This document shows positions 1 to 6,349 of a DNA stretch of 7,016 bases, piece by piece. Position 1 is the stretch's first letter; each line of letters opens with the position of its first letter. The translations under genes and the position numbers were made by a program. A model generated the notes under the pieces. The model saw nothing but the letters and a program-made list of their open reading frames with translations. It was not told the origin of the DNA and did not search any database. Origin of the DNA: Xanthobacteraceae bacterium (GTDB lineage Bacteria > Pseudomonadota > Alphaproteobacteria > Rhizobiales > Xanthobacteraceae); assembly GCA_030043175.1 (NCBI GenBank), contig JASHYD010001289.1, forward strand, positions 1 to 7,016, read 5' to 3'.

Positions 1-485
1 CACGTCGGCGAGCCCCGGTATGTCCGGAATGGCGGGACGGGTGCCGGTCACAAGAACGACCGCATGCCTCACACTGAGCGAGTGCTCATGGCCATCGGCG
101 TGCGCCAGCGCGACCTGCCGTTCCCCCGATAGCCGCCCGTGAGCATGGATTACCTCGATGCCGGCCTGCTTCAGTCCGGCCACGGCCACATCATCGGAGA
201 GATGGTCGACGATTTCGTCCCGCTTAGCTAAAACCGCAGCGATATCCGGCTGATCGCGTTTGATTATCTCGCGCACACCCGGAACGGCCTTCGCTAGGGC
301 GAGCACCTCAATCGGACGAAGTAGCGTTTCGTCGGGTTGCATGCCCAGTAGTGGCATTCGCCGCCAATGAGGCGATCCTCGACCAACGCCACCTTGAGCC
401 CTTCGGCCGCAAGGTAGCCCGCGGCGTTCCCACCCCCCTGACCGCCCCCGATGATGGCAACGTCGAATTCTGTCGTCTCAGCCAT
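1..485 (-). pseudogene. FAD-dependent pyridine nucleotide-disulfide reductase, N-terminal part, frameshifted and cut by window edge
   Basis: The protein starts at ATG 485 (GGCAGG 5 nt upstream) and opens with a dinucleotide-binding strand and Rossmann glycines (IIGGGQGGG, residues 11-19). The redox motif follows: GGECHYWAC, a CX4C disulfide pair as in dihydrolipoamide dehydrogenase and mercuric reductase. After Lys53 (327-329) this frame becomes meaningless and stops at 294. The neighbouring frame from 324 down to 1 reads on without a stop for 108 codons with family-like content (LLRPIEVLALAKAVPGVR, then VVLVTGTRPAIPDIPGL, the ATG/TGxxP-type FAD-domain motif). One missing base between 326 and 327 explains this; restoring it would give the usual PSKALLRP-like passage. 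The residues just before the break (CNPTK) also deviate from the usual C-[I/M]-P-S-K, which fits relaxed selection. The family uses FAD and NAD(P)H to reduce disulfides or other acceptors; the substrate is unknown. The C-terminal part lies left of the window. A sequencing error is the alternative to true decay. Confidence 0.85.
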
Positions 486-618
486 GAATACCTGCCGTCC
501 TCGAAACTTCGCCTCGCACTTCGGCAGCGGTACGGATTCTCACGTTGGCGCGGACTGTACAGTGCACAGGGCATCCGTCGGCAACTTCCCTCAGGTCACG
601 TCTGTGCTAAAAATTCGC

Positions 619-891
619 TCAAAACCGCGTCCGGCGACGACTCACGACCACTGCGCCACGCGGACGACTCACGACCGCTCTGCCACGCGCGCTAGTCACG
701 ACCGTTGTGCCGCGCCCACGACGCATGATGGTTGTGGTCCGCGTCCCACCCGAACGACTCACGACCGCGGTGCCACGCGGACCACTCACGACCGCGGTGC
801 CACGGGCAATGGCATTTGCGTCAGGAGCGTCAATAGTCATGATTCCCAAAAACGCGGTGAAGCCGAGAGCGGCGAGTACAGACAAACGCAT
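619..891 (-). CDS. Small secreted basic protein of RG-x-x-VVS nonapeptide repeats
   Basis: This is a 90-residue protein I do not recognise as a named family. The start at 891 is chosen because AAGGAG lies 6 nt upstream; a GTG eight codons earlier (915) is in frame but overlaps the stop of the preceding broken gene. Residues 1-27 look like a Sec signal peptide: Arg near the N-terminus, a hydrophobic core (VLAALGFTAFLGIM) and a cleavage site after ANA. The mature part is almost entirely nonapeptides: RGTAVVSGP (30-38), RGTAVVSRS (39-47), a diverged GGTRTTTIM (48-56), an RRG insert, RGTTVVTSA (60-68), RGRAVVSRP (69-77), RGAVVVSRR (78-86), then RTRF. It has no Cys, no acidic residue after the signal peptide and many Arg, so the exported form is strongly cationic. 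The Val-Val/Thr-Thr alternation could form beta strands. A role at the cell surface, binding anionic polymers or membranes, is only a guess. It follows the broken gene upstream at short distance on the same strand. Confidence 0.72.
   Translation of the reverse strand: MRLSVLAALGFTAFLGIMTIDAPDANAIARGTAVVSGPRGTAVVSRSGGTRTTTIMRRGRGTTVVTSARGRAVVSRPRGAVVVSRRRTRF
634..804 (-). repeat. 27-bp tandem repeat array (six units) coding for nonapeptides
   Basis: Six 27-bp units lie head to tail inside the small secreted-protein gene: 778-804, 751-777, 724-750, then a 9-bp insert at 715-723, then 688-714, 661-687 and 634-660. The first two units share an identical 21-nt block (784-804 and 757-777). The ACTCACGACC core recurs at 640, 667, 757 and 784, with a one-base variant at 694. 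The unit at 724-750 is strongly diverged. The period is a multiple of three and keeps the frame, so the array grew by in-frame duplication under coding constraint. There are no unique spacers, so it is not a CRISPR. Confidence 0.85.
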
Positions 892-897
892 TGTTGT

Positions 898-903
898 CTC
901 CTT
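898..903 (-). promoter_or_regulatory. Ribosome binding site of the secreted repeat protein
   Basis: On the minus strand the bases read AAGGAG, six nucleotides before ATG 889-891. This is the clearest Shine-Dalgarno in the left part of the window and fixes the start at 891 rather than at the in-frame GTG 913-915. Confidence 0.7.
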
Positions 904-911
904 GATTGGGT

Positions 912-1347
912 TCACAGGATAAAGCCGCGCTCGAAGACCTTATTTGCAATCGGTGCGGCGACTTCGTCGGGCATGCTTTCCGCAGCTAGAGCGAGCTTTT
1001 CCCAAGCATTTCTGGAGCTTTCATCGCACGCGTTCCAGAATGTTCTTAGCCGGACATGTTCAGTAAATTCGCCAAGTCCAATGGCGTTCCCTTTGGCAAC
1101 ACATTTCCGGAGTTAACAAGTAATTGCCGTTGATGTTTGAAGCCGCAAAGATATCAATCCCGGCATCTAGAACCGGTTCTGCAATTCTGATTTGCCGCCT
1201 TAGAGCGATTTCATCTCGCGCTGAATCGGACGTTTTGGGGATTACCGCTGAGTAAAATTCGGACTCGTGTTGTTCGGGGCGAAAATCAAGCCGACACGAT
1301 CTGCGGCGTTCGCGCGAGTGCGATGTGGCACCGAGGCTGCCGAGCAT
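912..1347 (-). pseudogene. Unrecognised hypothetical gene split by a one-base insertion
   Basis: Two minus-strand frames join into one plausible protein. From about 1260 to 1102 one frame reads EFYSAVIPKTSDSARDE, then IAEPVLDAGIDIFAAS and NGNYLLTPEM. It then turns to nonsense and stops at 1060. The frame shifted by one base reads from 1100 to the stop at 912-914 for 62 codons (VAKGNAIGLGEFTEHVRLR, then NAWEKLALAAES, then MPDEVAAPIANKVFERG). That second frame has no usable start: TAA lies a few codons upstream and no ATG, GTG or TTG precedes it until a late Met. Removing T at about 1101 would fuse them as ...TPEM-VAKGN.... The true 5' end is unclear: the only in-frame ATG is at 1347, has no visible ribosome binding site, and the first 30 or so residues look unlike protein. 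Codons AGA, CTA, TTA and AAT are more common here than in the ABC operon, which hints at foreign or relaxed sequence. I do not recognise the family. The stop is 20 nt from the start codon of the secreted repeat protein, so the two may once have been one transcript. Confidence 0.5.
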
Positions 1348-1960
1348 AAAGTTTGCGAAAGGCTCGAAGGCCTCGGCCTACAAAATTACCTCAGTCTTCC
1401 CATCGGGCAAAGGGGGCACGAATGTCTCTTCCTGGCCCGAAGCCGGAGTGGCGCCCCTTCGTCTCGGCACATCCGCAGTTGACGTAACTTCGGACGTGCC
1501 AGTCATGGAGTCTCATTGGCCGCCCATGACCCAAAGCAGTCGTTTTGCCGTCGGCGCGGCAGACCCAACGCGTTATCAGCAGCAAACGTCGACAATCTCC
1601 CGAAAGAATTCTCTGCTATGCTTCACATGGTGTCGCAATTTCTGGCGGAGCTATGGGCAGTACCGTGCGGGACCCAAGCAGTAAGTCACCTGCGGAGATG
1701 CCGTGCCTAGATGATCTGCGCGGGAGGATTATCGGTCGACGCCTTGCGTCTCGCTCTCGCCATCTTGGTACGCCCGCGGGCGACCGAAATCGGCGACGTG
1801 CTCCAGGTGCTGGCGGCGAACCGAGGCAGAACCTGATTGGAGGACGAATCTGGCCTGATCCTTATTTTCGTCCGTCAGCGCGGTGGGAAAGGCTGAGCAC
1901 GCTGGATCATGGCAAGCGCCTCGTGGCGCCCTCGCCTTCAGCGTTGTCAGGGAGAAGCCA
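1348..1960. other. Gene-poor stretch with coding-like scraps
   Basis: No open frame here reads like an intact protein. On the plus strand a 41-codon frame at 1711-1836 (SVDALRLALAILVRPRATEI, then GDVLQVLAANRG) has a natural amphipathic look. The same frame continues past its stop for 19 more sensible codons (LEDESGLILIFVRQRGG), as a gene remnant with stops would. The part at 1420-1600 resembles in style the degenerate short repeats scattered through Rhizobiales genomes, but I cannot confirm this by eye. The stretch directly precedes the ABC operon and must contain its promoter unless transcription starts further upstream; I could not find a well-spaced -35/-10 pair. Confidence 0.4.
1949..1956 (+). 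promoter_or_regulatory. Ribosome binding site setting the start of the binding-protein gene
   Basis: AGGGAGAA lies just upstream of ATG 1961. It selects this start over an in-frame ATG at 1883, whose extra 26 residues would precede and spoil the signal peptide. Confidence 0.7.
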
Positions 1961-2995
1961 ATGAGCCGTTATCTTTTCGGTTACGTATGGCGCGCAGCTG
2001 TGATCTGCGTGCTGGTCGCCGGCGGTGCTGCTGCGCAGCAGCCGACTGTGGTGCGTTATGGTGATCTGAAGGGGACGCTAGCCGTTCTGCCGCATGATCT
2101 CGCCAAGGGACTCGGTCTCTTCAACAAGATTGAGAAGGAAAGGGGCGTCAGATTCGAGTTCACGCCGTTCACGGCCGGTCCGGATCAAACTCGCTCGCTT
2201 TCGGCTGGCCAGCTGGACATGGCGTCGTCAATGTATCTTGAGATCGCGGTGCCGATGGCATTGGGCGAGCCGCTGAGCAATGTTTTGGTGTTTGACAATG
2301 CCGGCACAAGCTCCATCCTAGTTGCGACCAAATACAAGGCGGCGACGCTCCCCGAACTTCGGCAGGAACTCGGGCGTCCGATCCGCGTGGGGGTTACGGC
2401 GCTCGGCGCGGGCACGGAACTGCTGGCTCGCTCTTTCCTCGATAACGCCGGCGTGTCGCGGAACGACTACCAGATCATTCCAACTGGAGGGGTGAGCGCT
2501 TACTTTCCGTCGCTCGCCCAGGGTCGCGTCGATGTTGTGCAGGCGGGTGAGCCGGCAGCGCAGAAGCTGGCCGACAAGAAGATCGGCCGCTTCATCGTCG
2601 ATGGCTGGAACCGGTCAGCGATCTACAAGCTGTTTGGCAGCGACTTCCAGGTCAACGGCGTGCACGTGCGGAATGAGTTCATTCAGAAGCACCCTGATAT
2701 CGTTCAAGCGGTGGTCGACGCGCAGTTGGAAGCAATGAAGTTCCTGCGTGACAATGCTAACAATCCTGATGCCGTGATCAAGCTGCTGCCGAAGGATCTT
2801 CAGGAACAGCTGAAGGACGTTGATGCGCCAAAAGTCATCCAGCGCCTGGCCTCGGCACTTTCCGAAGACGGCTGCCCAACGGTGACTGCAGCCAGAGCAG
2901 TTCAGAAGAGCCTTGAAGGAGCCGATCTGTTGAAGCCCGCGACCATTGACTGGTCCAATTATTTGAACACAAACTACATCAAATCCGGATGCTAG
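1961..2995 (+). CDS. ABC transporter periplasmic substrate-binding protein, NitT/TauT (NMT1-like) family
   Basis: This 344-residue protein is the ligand-capturing component of the importer encoded downstream. Residues 1-25 form a Sec signal peptide (Arg at 3 and 11, hydrophobic 12-24, cleavage after GGAAA before QQ), so the mature protein is periplasmic. It lacks a lipobox. The body matches the two-lobed NMT1/SsuA/TauA-type fold. A first strand VVRYGDLKG is followed by an LAKGLGLFNKI helix, the GP-DQTRSLSAGQLDMA passage typical of this family, a hinge region around PIRVGVTALGAGTELLAR, and ALxxGRVDVVQAGEP-like sequence (SLAQGRVDVVQAGEP). Late Cys305 and the C-terminal Cys344 are the only cysteines outside the signal peptide and could pair. 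The family binds nitrate, sulfonates, taurine, thiamine precursors or aromatic acids; the ligand cannot be told here. It is the first gene of the operon, and its last codons overlap the next start. Confidence 0.9.
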   Translation: MSRYLFGYVWRAAVICVLVAGGAAAQQPTVVRYGDLKGTLAVLPHDLAKGLGLFNKIEKERGVRFEFTPFTAGPDQTRSLSAGQLDMASSMYLEIAVPMALGEPLSNVLVFDNAGTSSILVATKYKAATLPELRQELGRPIRVGVTALGAGTELLARSFLDNAGVSRNDYQIIPTGGVSAYFPSLAQGRVDVVQAGEPAAQKLADKKIGRFIVDGWNRSAIYKLFGSDFQVNGVHVRNEFIQKHPDIVQAVVDAQLEAMKFLRDNANNPDAVIKLLPKDLQEQLKDVDAPKVIQRLASALSEDGCPTVTAARAVQKSLEGADLLKPATIDWSNYLNTNYIKSGC

Positions 2996-3807
2996 CGCAA
3001 ATGCCGGCTACAACTCCAAGCTTTTATGCAGGTCTGTCAAAAGCAGCGAATGCTCGCCTGCTCTCTGTCTGCCTCGTCGCGGTGCCGCTTGCGGTCTGGG
3101 CCATCAATACCTCGGTCGGCATCTGGCAACCCTCGACCTTCAGCTCGCCGCGTGAGCTCGGGAGTCTTCTGTTTGAGTGGTTCTCCGGCGGCTCGATCTA
3201 CCCGCATATGCTGCAGACGATATTCGAGGTTGTTGTCGGACTCGTTTTTGGGACCGTGCTAGGGGTCACATTCGCATTGTCGCTGTCGGCATTGCCAACG
3301 CTCTACGAAATCTTCAATCCTTTCATCATTGCGGGAAACGCCATTCCACGCGTCATTCTGGCGCCAATCTTCGTGCTCTGGCTTGGCTTCGGAGCGACCT
3401 CCAAAATAGCCGTCGTCACCGCCATGATTTTCTTTCCGTTTTTTTTTAATATTTTCCATGGGCTAAAGTCGGTGAATGCCGATCTGGTCAACCGCGCCCG
3501 GACGCTCGGCGCCAAAAGGCTCGATCTGGTCACGAACATCTATCTGCCGTCAGTTGCGGTGTGGGCGTTGGCTAGCCTGCGCGCGAGTGTTGGTTTTGCC
3601 TTTCTTGCGGCGGTGGTCGCGGAGTACACCGGAGCTTCGGGTGGAGTCGGCTACCTGATCGGCTTTGCCGCTCAGGTGGGATCGGTGACTCAGATCTTCG
3701 CCGGCATCTGCGTGATCATGTTGATGGTTCTCCCATTCAACTTCTTGGTCTCGTTCATGGAAGGCCGCCTCGAAAGATGGCGGCCAGCGTCTTCTGGTCG
3801 AACATGA
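2989..3807 (+). CDS. ABC transporter permease 1, NitT/TauT type
   Basis: This is an inner-membrane channel subunit of 272 residues, the usual size. Hydrophobic segments lie near 24-41, 79-102, 111-133, 138-157, 187-212 and 234-256, giving six membrane helices. The cytoplasmic EAA-type coupling loop that docks on the ATPase is at about 167-198 (VNRARTLGAKRLDLVTNIYLP), with the conserved G and the I-x-LP ending. GNAIPRVILAPIFVLWLG (116-133) is typical of SsuC/TauC-like permeases. The start at 2989 overlaps the end of the binding-protein gene by 7 nt; ATG 3001 is an alternative, and neither has a strong ribosome binding site, so translation is probably coupled. A run of nine T at 3439-3447 encodes Phe151-153, unusual in this GC-rich context. 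The next gene is a second, non-identical permease, so the channel is probably a heterodimer. Confidence 0.93.
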   Translation: MLAQMPATTPSFYAGLSKAANARLLSVCLVAVPLAVWAINTSVGIWQPSTFSSPRELGSLLFEWFSGGSIYPHMLQTIFEVVVGLVFGTVLGVTFALSLSALPTLYEIFNPFIIAGNAIPRVILAPIFVLWLGFGATSKIAVVTAMIFFPFFFNIFHGLKSVNADLVNRARTLGAKRLDLVTNIYLPSVAVWALASLRASVGFAFLAAVVAEYTGASGGVGYLIGFAAQVGSVTQIFAGICVIMLMVLPFNFLVSFMEGRLERWRPASSGRT

Positions 3808-4616
3808 GCGAAGTCGCCGTATCCCGTTCCAGTTTGCGGCTGCGCAACCGTTCGCTCGTCATTTGGGCGGCTCGGCTTCTTGTCGTGGTTCTTATCGTTG
3901 GGTTCTGGCAGATCAGTGTCGACAATCGCTGGTTGCCGCGAATCTCGTTCGGCACGCCGCGCACTATCCTCGATCAGCTGATCGTTTGGCTGCAGACGCC
4001 GCAAATCGTCTATCATGTGTTCCTGACCTTGCTCGAAGCGTCACTCGGTTTCCTTGTCGGCGCCGGTCTTGCTGTGCTGATAGTAGCCGGCTTCATTTTT
4101 TCATCGACTTTCGAGCGCGCCACGATGCCACTACTGTCGATGCTGAATGCAATTCCACGAATGGCGCTAGGGCCGCTCTATATCGTGTGGTTTGGATTTG
4201 ATCTGGCACCGAAGATCATCCTGGTCGCAACCGTGGTATTCTTCATTGTTGTGTTCAATCTTCAGAACGGGCTGCACACGGTCAGTCGCAGTCTGCTTTC
4301 CAACCTTCGCGTGCTTGGGGCGGGACGCGTGGAGATGACGCGTTACTTCTACATTCCAGCGCTGTTCGGCTGGTTCGTGGCCGGCATCAGGACCAGTATT
4401 GGCTTTGCGTTCGCCGCCGCTATCGTCGGTGAATATATCGGATCGACGGCGGGGCTCGGCTATCTCATTTCATTCGGCCTTGCGCGGTACCGGCCTGAGG
4501 AGACCTATGCCGGCATCATCCTAGTGCTCGTTCTAGTGATCCTGATCGACTACGGTCTGAGTTTGCTTGAGAGACGCTTGGGGCACTGGGCGCTCGGTCG
4601 TGAAGCGCTGGATTGA
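3804..4616 (+). CDS. ABC transporter permease 2, NitT/TauT type
   Basis: This is the second channel subunit, 270 residues from ATG 3804. That start overlaps the previous stop as ATGA, the classic arrangement for coupled translation; an in-frame ATG at 3777 would add nine residues and a longer overlap. The N-terminus is basic (RSSLRLRNR), followed by six hydrophobic segments near 18-36, 72-100, 107-131, 136-153, 183-208 and 235-255. LNAIPRMALGPLYIVWFG (114-131) matches the same position of permease 1. The EAA-type loop is at about 166-197 (LRVLGAGRVEMTRYFYIPAL). Both permeases also share the SIGFAFAAAIVGEYIGSTAG-like passage after the loop, showing that they are paralogues. Many NitT/TauT systems have a single permease acting as a homodimer; two different ones here suggest an asymmetric channel. 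Confidence 0.93.
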   Translation: MSEVAVSRSSLRLRNRSLVIWAARLLVVVLIVGFWQISVDNRWLPRISFGTPRTILDQLIVWLQTPQIVYHVFLTLLEASLGFLVGAGLAVLIVAGFIFSSTFERATMPLLSMLNAIPRMALGPLYIVWFGFDLAPKIILVATVVFFIVVFNLQNGLHTVSRSLLSNLRVLGAGRVEMTRYFYIPALFGWFVAGIRTSIGFAFAAAIVGEYIGSTAGLGYLISFGLARYRPEETYAGIILVLVLVILIDYGLSLLERRLGHWALGREALD

Positions 4617-4649
4617 CGAGCGCCACATGTAAAGGCATCGAGGCGGGCC

Positions 4650-5477
4650 ATGAATAAGTTCACTACCCGGGAAGGCATCGAACTCTTTTATGAGGACGAG
4701 TTTTTCGGGAAGCCGTGGATGCGGGACGAAGCCGAGGTCATTCTTCTGATTCACGGCACCGGAGAGCACAGCAAGGCTTGGTACGCTTGGGTTCCTGAGC
4801 TCGGTAGCGACTACCGTGTGATCCGGCCTGATCTACCCGGATATGGAGGCTCGCGCATGATGCGCGACCCCGACTCCTACTCTTGGAAGACCTCGCGACT
4901 GGCTGCCGATTTGAGGCAGCTTGTCGATGCGTTGGCGATCAAACGGCTACACATCGTCGGTGCCAAATATGGTGGGAGTGTCGCGGTGGAGTTTGCTGCG
5001 AGCAATCTGGACGTCACAGCGAGCCTAGCTGTCGTGGGCGGGCCGGTGCAGGTCGCAGGGCAGTCCACCAACGTAGACGTTGCTGACTTTCCCAAGCAGA
5101 TTGAACGCGATATCCGGAAGTGGGCCGATGACAGCATGGACAAGCGGCTCGGAAGGCATGTGCCACCGGCTCAACGGCAGTGGTGGGTGGACATGATGGC
5201 GTCGTCCAACCCCGTGGCTGCCCGCGCATGCGCTACCGAGACGGGATATCTCGACTTGCTCGCGTTGCTGCGGCAGGTCAAGGTGCCGATCTTGTTTATC
5301 ACAACAAATGGAAATCAGTTGGTCCCGCTCGAACACTACGAGCGATGGCAGAAGGAAATTGGCGCTGAACTCCTTGTGATCGACGGTGACGACTATCATC
5401 CCGCGGCCATGCATGCGCAAGAGTCTATTGCTGCAGTCAAGAACCACGTCGGAAGAGTCGGATGGGCGCGCGAATGA
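4650..5477 (+). CDS. Alpha/beta-hydrolase-fold protein with Lys replacing the nucleophile Ser
   Basis: This is a cytoplasmic 275-residue protein with no signal peptide. GAGG six nt before ATG 4650 supports the start. The fold is clear: strand VILLIHGTG (30-38, oxyanion loop HGTG), YRVIRPDLPGYGGS (55-68), and the nucleophile-elbow strand HIVGAKYGGS (101-110). A cap follows with KQIERDIRKWADDSMD and PPAQRQWWVDMM, then core strand VPILFITTN (212-220) and a late His250 in DGDDYHPAAMH. Two departures stand out. The G-x-S-x-G elbow reads GAKYG, so Lys106 (AAA 4965-4967) sits where the nucleophilic Ser belongs. The usual acid before (L)VP appears to be Asn222 in NGNQLVP. Only the His of the triad is kept. 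It therefore should not work as an ordinary serine esterase. It may bind ligand without hydrolysis, use another chemistry, or belong to a divergent subfamily. Its place between permease and ATPase genes ties it to the imported compound. Confidence 0.88.
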   Translation: MNKFTTREGIELFYEDEFFGKPWMRDEAEVILLIHGTGEHSKAWYAWVPELGSDYRVIRPDLPGYGGSRMMRDPDSYSWKTSRLAADLRQLVDALAIKRLHIVGAKYGGSVAVEFAASNLDVTASLAVVGGPVQVAGQSTNVDVADFPKQIERDIRKWADDSMDKRLGRHVPPAQRQWWVDMMASSNPVAARACATETGYLDLLALLRQVKVPILFITTNGNQLVPLEHYERWQKEIGAELLVIDGDDYHPAAMHAQESIAAVKNHVGRVGWARE

Positions 5478-6349
5478 ATATTCTTTCTGAGTCTGGCCTC
5501 GTCCGAACGACGGCGGGGGCTTCGAGGCCGGCGCTAGCGATCCGCATCAAGGCAAAAAATCTTGAGATTTCTTTTGAAACGGAGGACGGTAGATTCGTCG
5601 CCGTTCGCGACGTCGCGTTCGACATTCCGCCCGGAGAGTTCGCGGCCATCGTCGGGCCGTCCGGTTGCGGAAAATCAACCGTCCTGAATGCGATTTCCGG
5701 ATTGATCACGCCGTCAGCTGGTTTCGTCTATCTGAACGACCAGCGGGTCGAGAGCATCCGTTCGGAAGTCGGATATTTGTTCCAGAAGGACGCCCTCCTT
5801 CCCTGGCAGACCGTGCTCCAAAATGTGATGCTGCCGCTGATCTTTCGAAAGGTCCCACGCCGCGAGACGATGGAACGGGCGCACTACTGGCTGCGGCGCG
5901 TCAACCTTGCCGGCCAGGAACACAAATTCCCGCACCAACTGTCCGGCGGGATGAAGAAGCGTGTCGCGCTCGCAACTGTGTTCATTTATTCGCCTCCGGT
6001 CCTGCTGATGGACGAACCGTTTTCCGCTCTCGATGTGCAGACAAGGCAGTTGATGGAAAATGAGCTGCTCGATCTCTGGGACGAGTACAAACCGACTGTC
6101 CTGTTTGTGACGCACGATCTGGAGGAGGCGGTAGGCCTGGCCGATCGAGTTCTTGTCTTCACTGCCGGGCCGGGACGGGTAAAGCAATCTTACCAGATTT
6201 TGCTGAGCAGACCCCGCTCATTGACGGAGGTTCGCTTTACGCCGGAGTTCCGCGACCTTCATGAACGCATCTGGCTGGACCTGCGTGAAGAGGTGCTTAC
6301 CACCTATGAGAAACAAATGGGGCGGACAAGCAATCGCAGATCGAGCTGA
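5474..6349 (+). CDS. ABC transporter ATP-binding protein, NitT/TauT (SsuB/TauB-like)
   Basis: This is the motor of the importer, 291 residues from ATG 5474. That start overlaps the hydrolase stop as ATGA; an in-frame ATG at 5462 would add four residues. After a 22-residue tail come strand IRIKAKNLEISF, Walker A GPSGCGKST (61-69), Q-loop LFQKDALLPW (Gln104), signature LSGGMKKRV (156-164), Walker B VLLMDEP with catalytic Glu181, the D-loop SALD, and switch His214 in VTHD. The Met in place of Gln in the signature is common in this family and not a defect. FTAGPGRVK after VLVF is typical of SsuB/TauB-like ATPases. The protein is about 30 residues longer than the shortest relatives, with a basic tail (RTSNRRSS). 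All ATP-binding and hydrolysis residues are present. It closes the operon, and no clear terminator follows it. Confidence 0.95.
   Translation: MNILSESGLVRTTAGASRPALAIRIKAKNLEISFETEDGRFVAVRDVAFDIPPGEFAAIVGPSGCGKSTVLNAISGLITPSAGFVYLNDQRVESIRSEVGYLFQKDALLPWQTVLQNVMLPLIFRKVPRRETMERAHYWLRRVNLAGQEHKFPHQLSGGMKKRVALATVFIYSPPVLLMDEPFSALDVQTRQLMENELLDLWDEYKPTVLFVTHDLEEAVGLADRVLVFTAGPGRVKQSYQILLSRPRSLTEVRFTPEFRDLHERIWLDLREEVLTTYEKQMGRTSNRRSS

Noticed and set aside
554..563. Perfect 10-bp palindrome ACTGTACAGT upstream of the disulfide reductase as an operator
   Set aside because: Palindromes of this length are expected by chance several times in 7 kb, and no flanking symmetry or promoter elements support it.
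634..804. CRISPR-like array
   Set aside because: Units are contiguous with no unique spacers, the period is in frame with a coding sequence, and no cas gene is nearby.
451..1116. Long plus-strand open frame (221 codons) antisense to the repeat protein
   Set aside because: It is rich in Thr-His-Asp/Arg repeats that mirror the minus-strand 27-bp repeats. It has no ribosome binding site or domain, while the minus-strand frame has both a signal peptide and AAGGAG.
1837..1868. Possible sigma-70 promoter TTGGAG ... TATTTT before the ABC operon
   Set aside because: The spacing of about 20 nt is too long and both boxes are poor matches.
1545..1964. Plus-strand open frame of 139 codons leading into the ABC operon
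   Set aside because: Arg/Ser/Pro-biased composition, no ribosome binding site and no recognisable domain; a different frame in the same stretch looks more protein-like.
5940..5972. Met instead of Gln in the ABC signature (LSGGM) as a defect
   Set aside because: This substitution is common among NitT/TauT-type ATPases, and all other nucleotide-binding motifs are intact.
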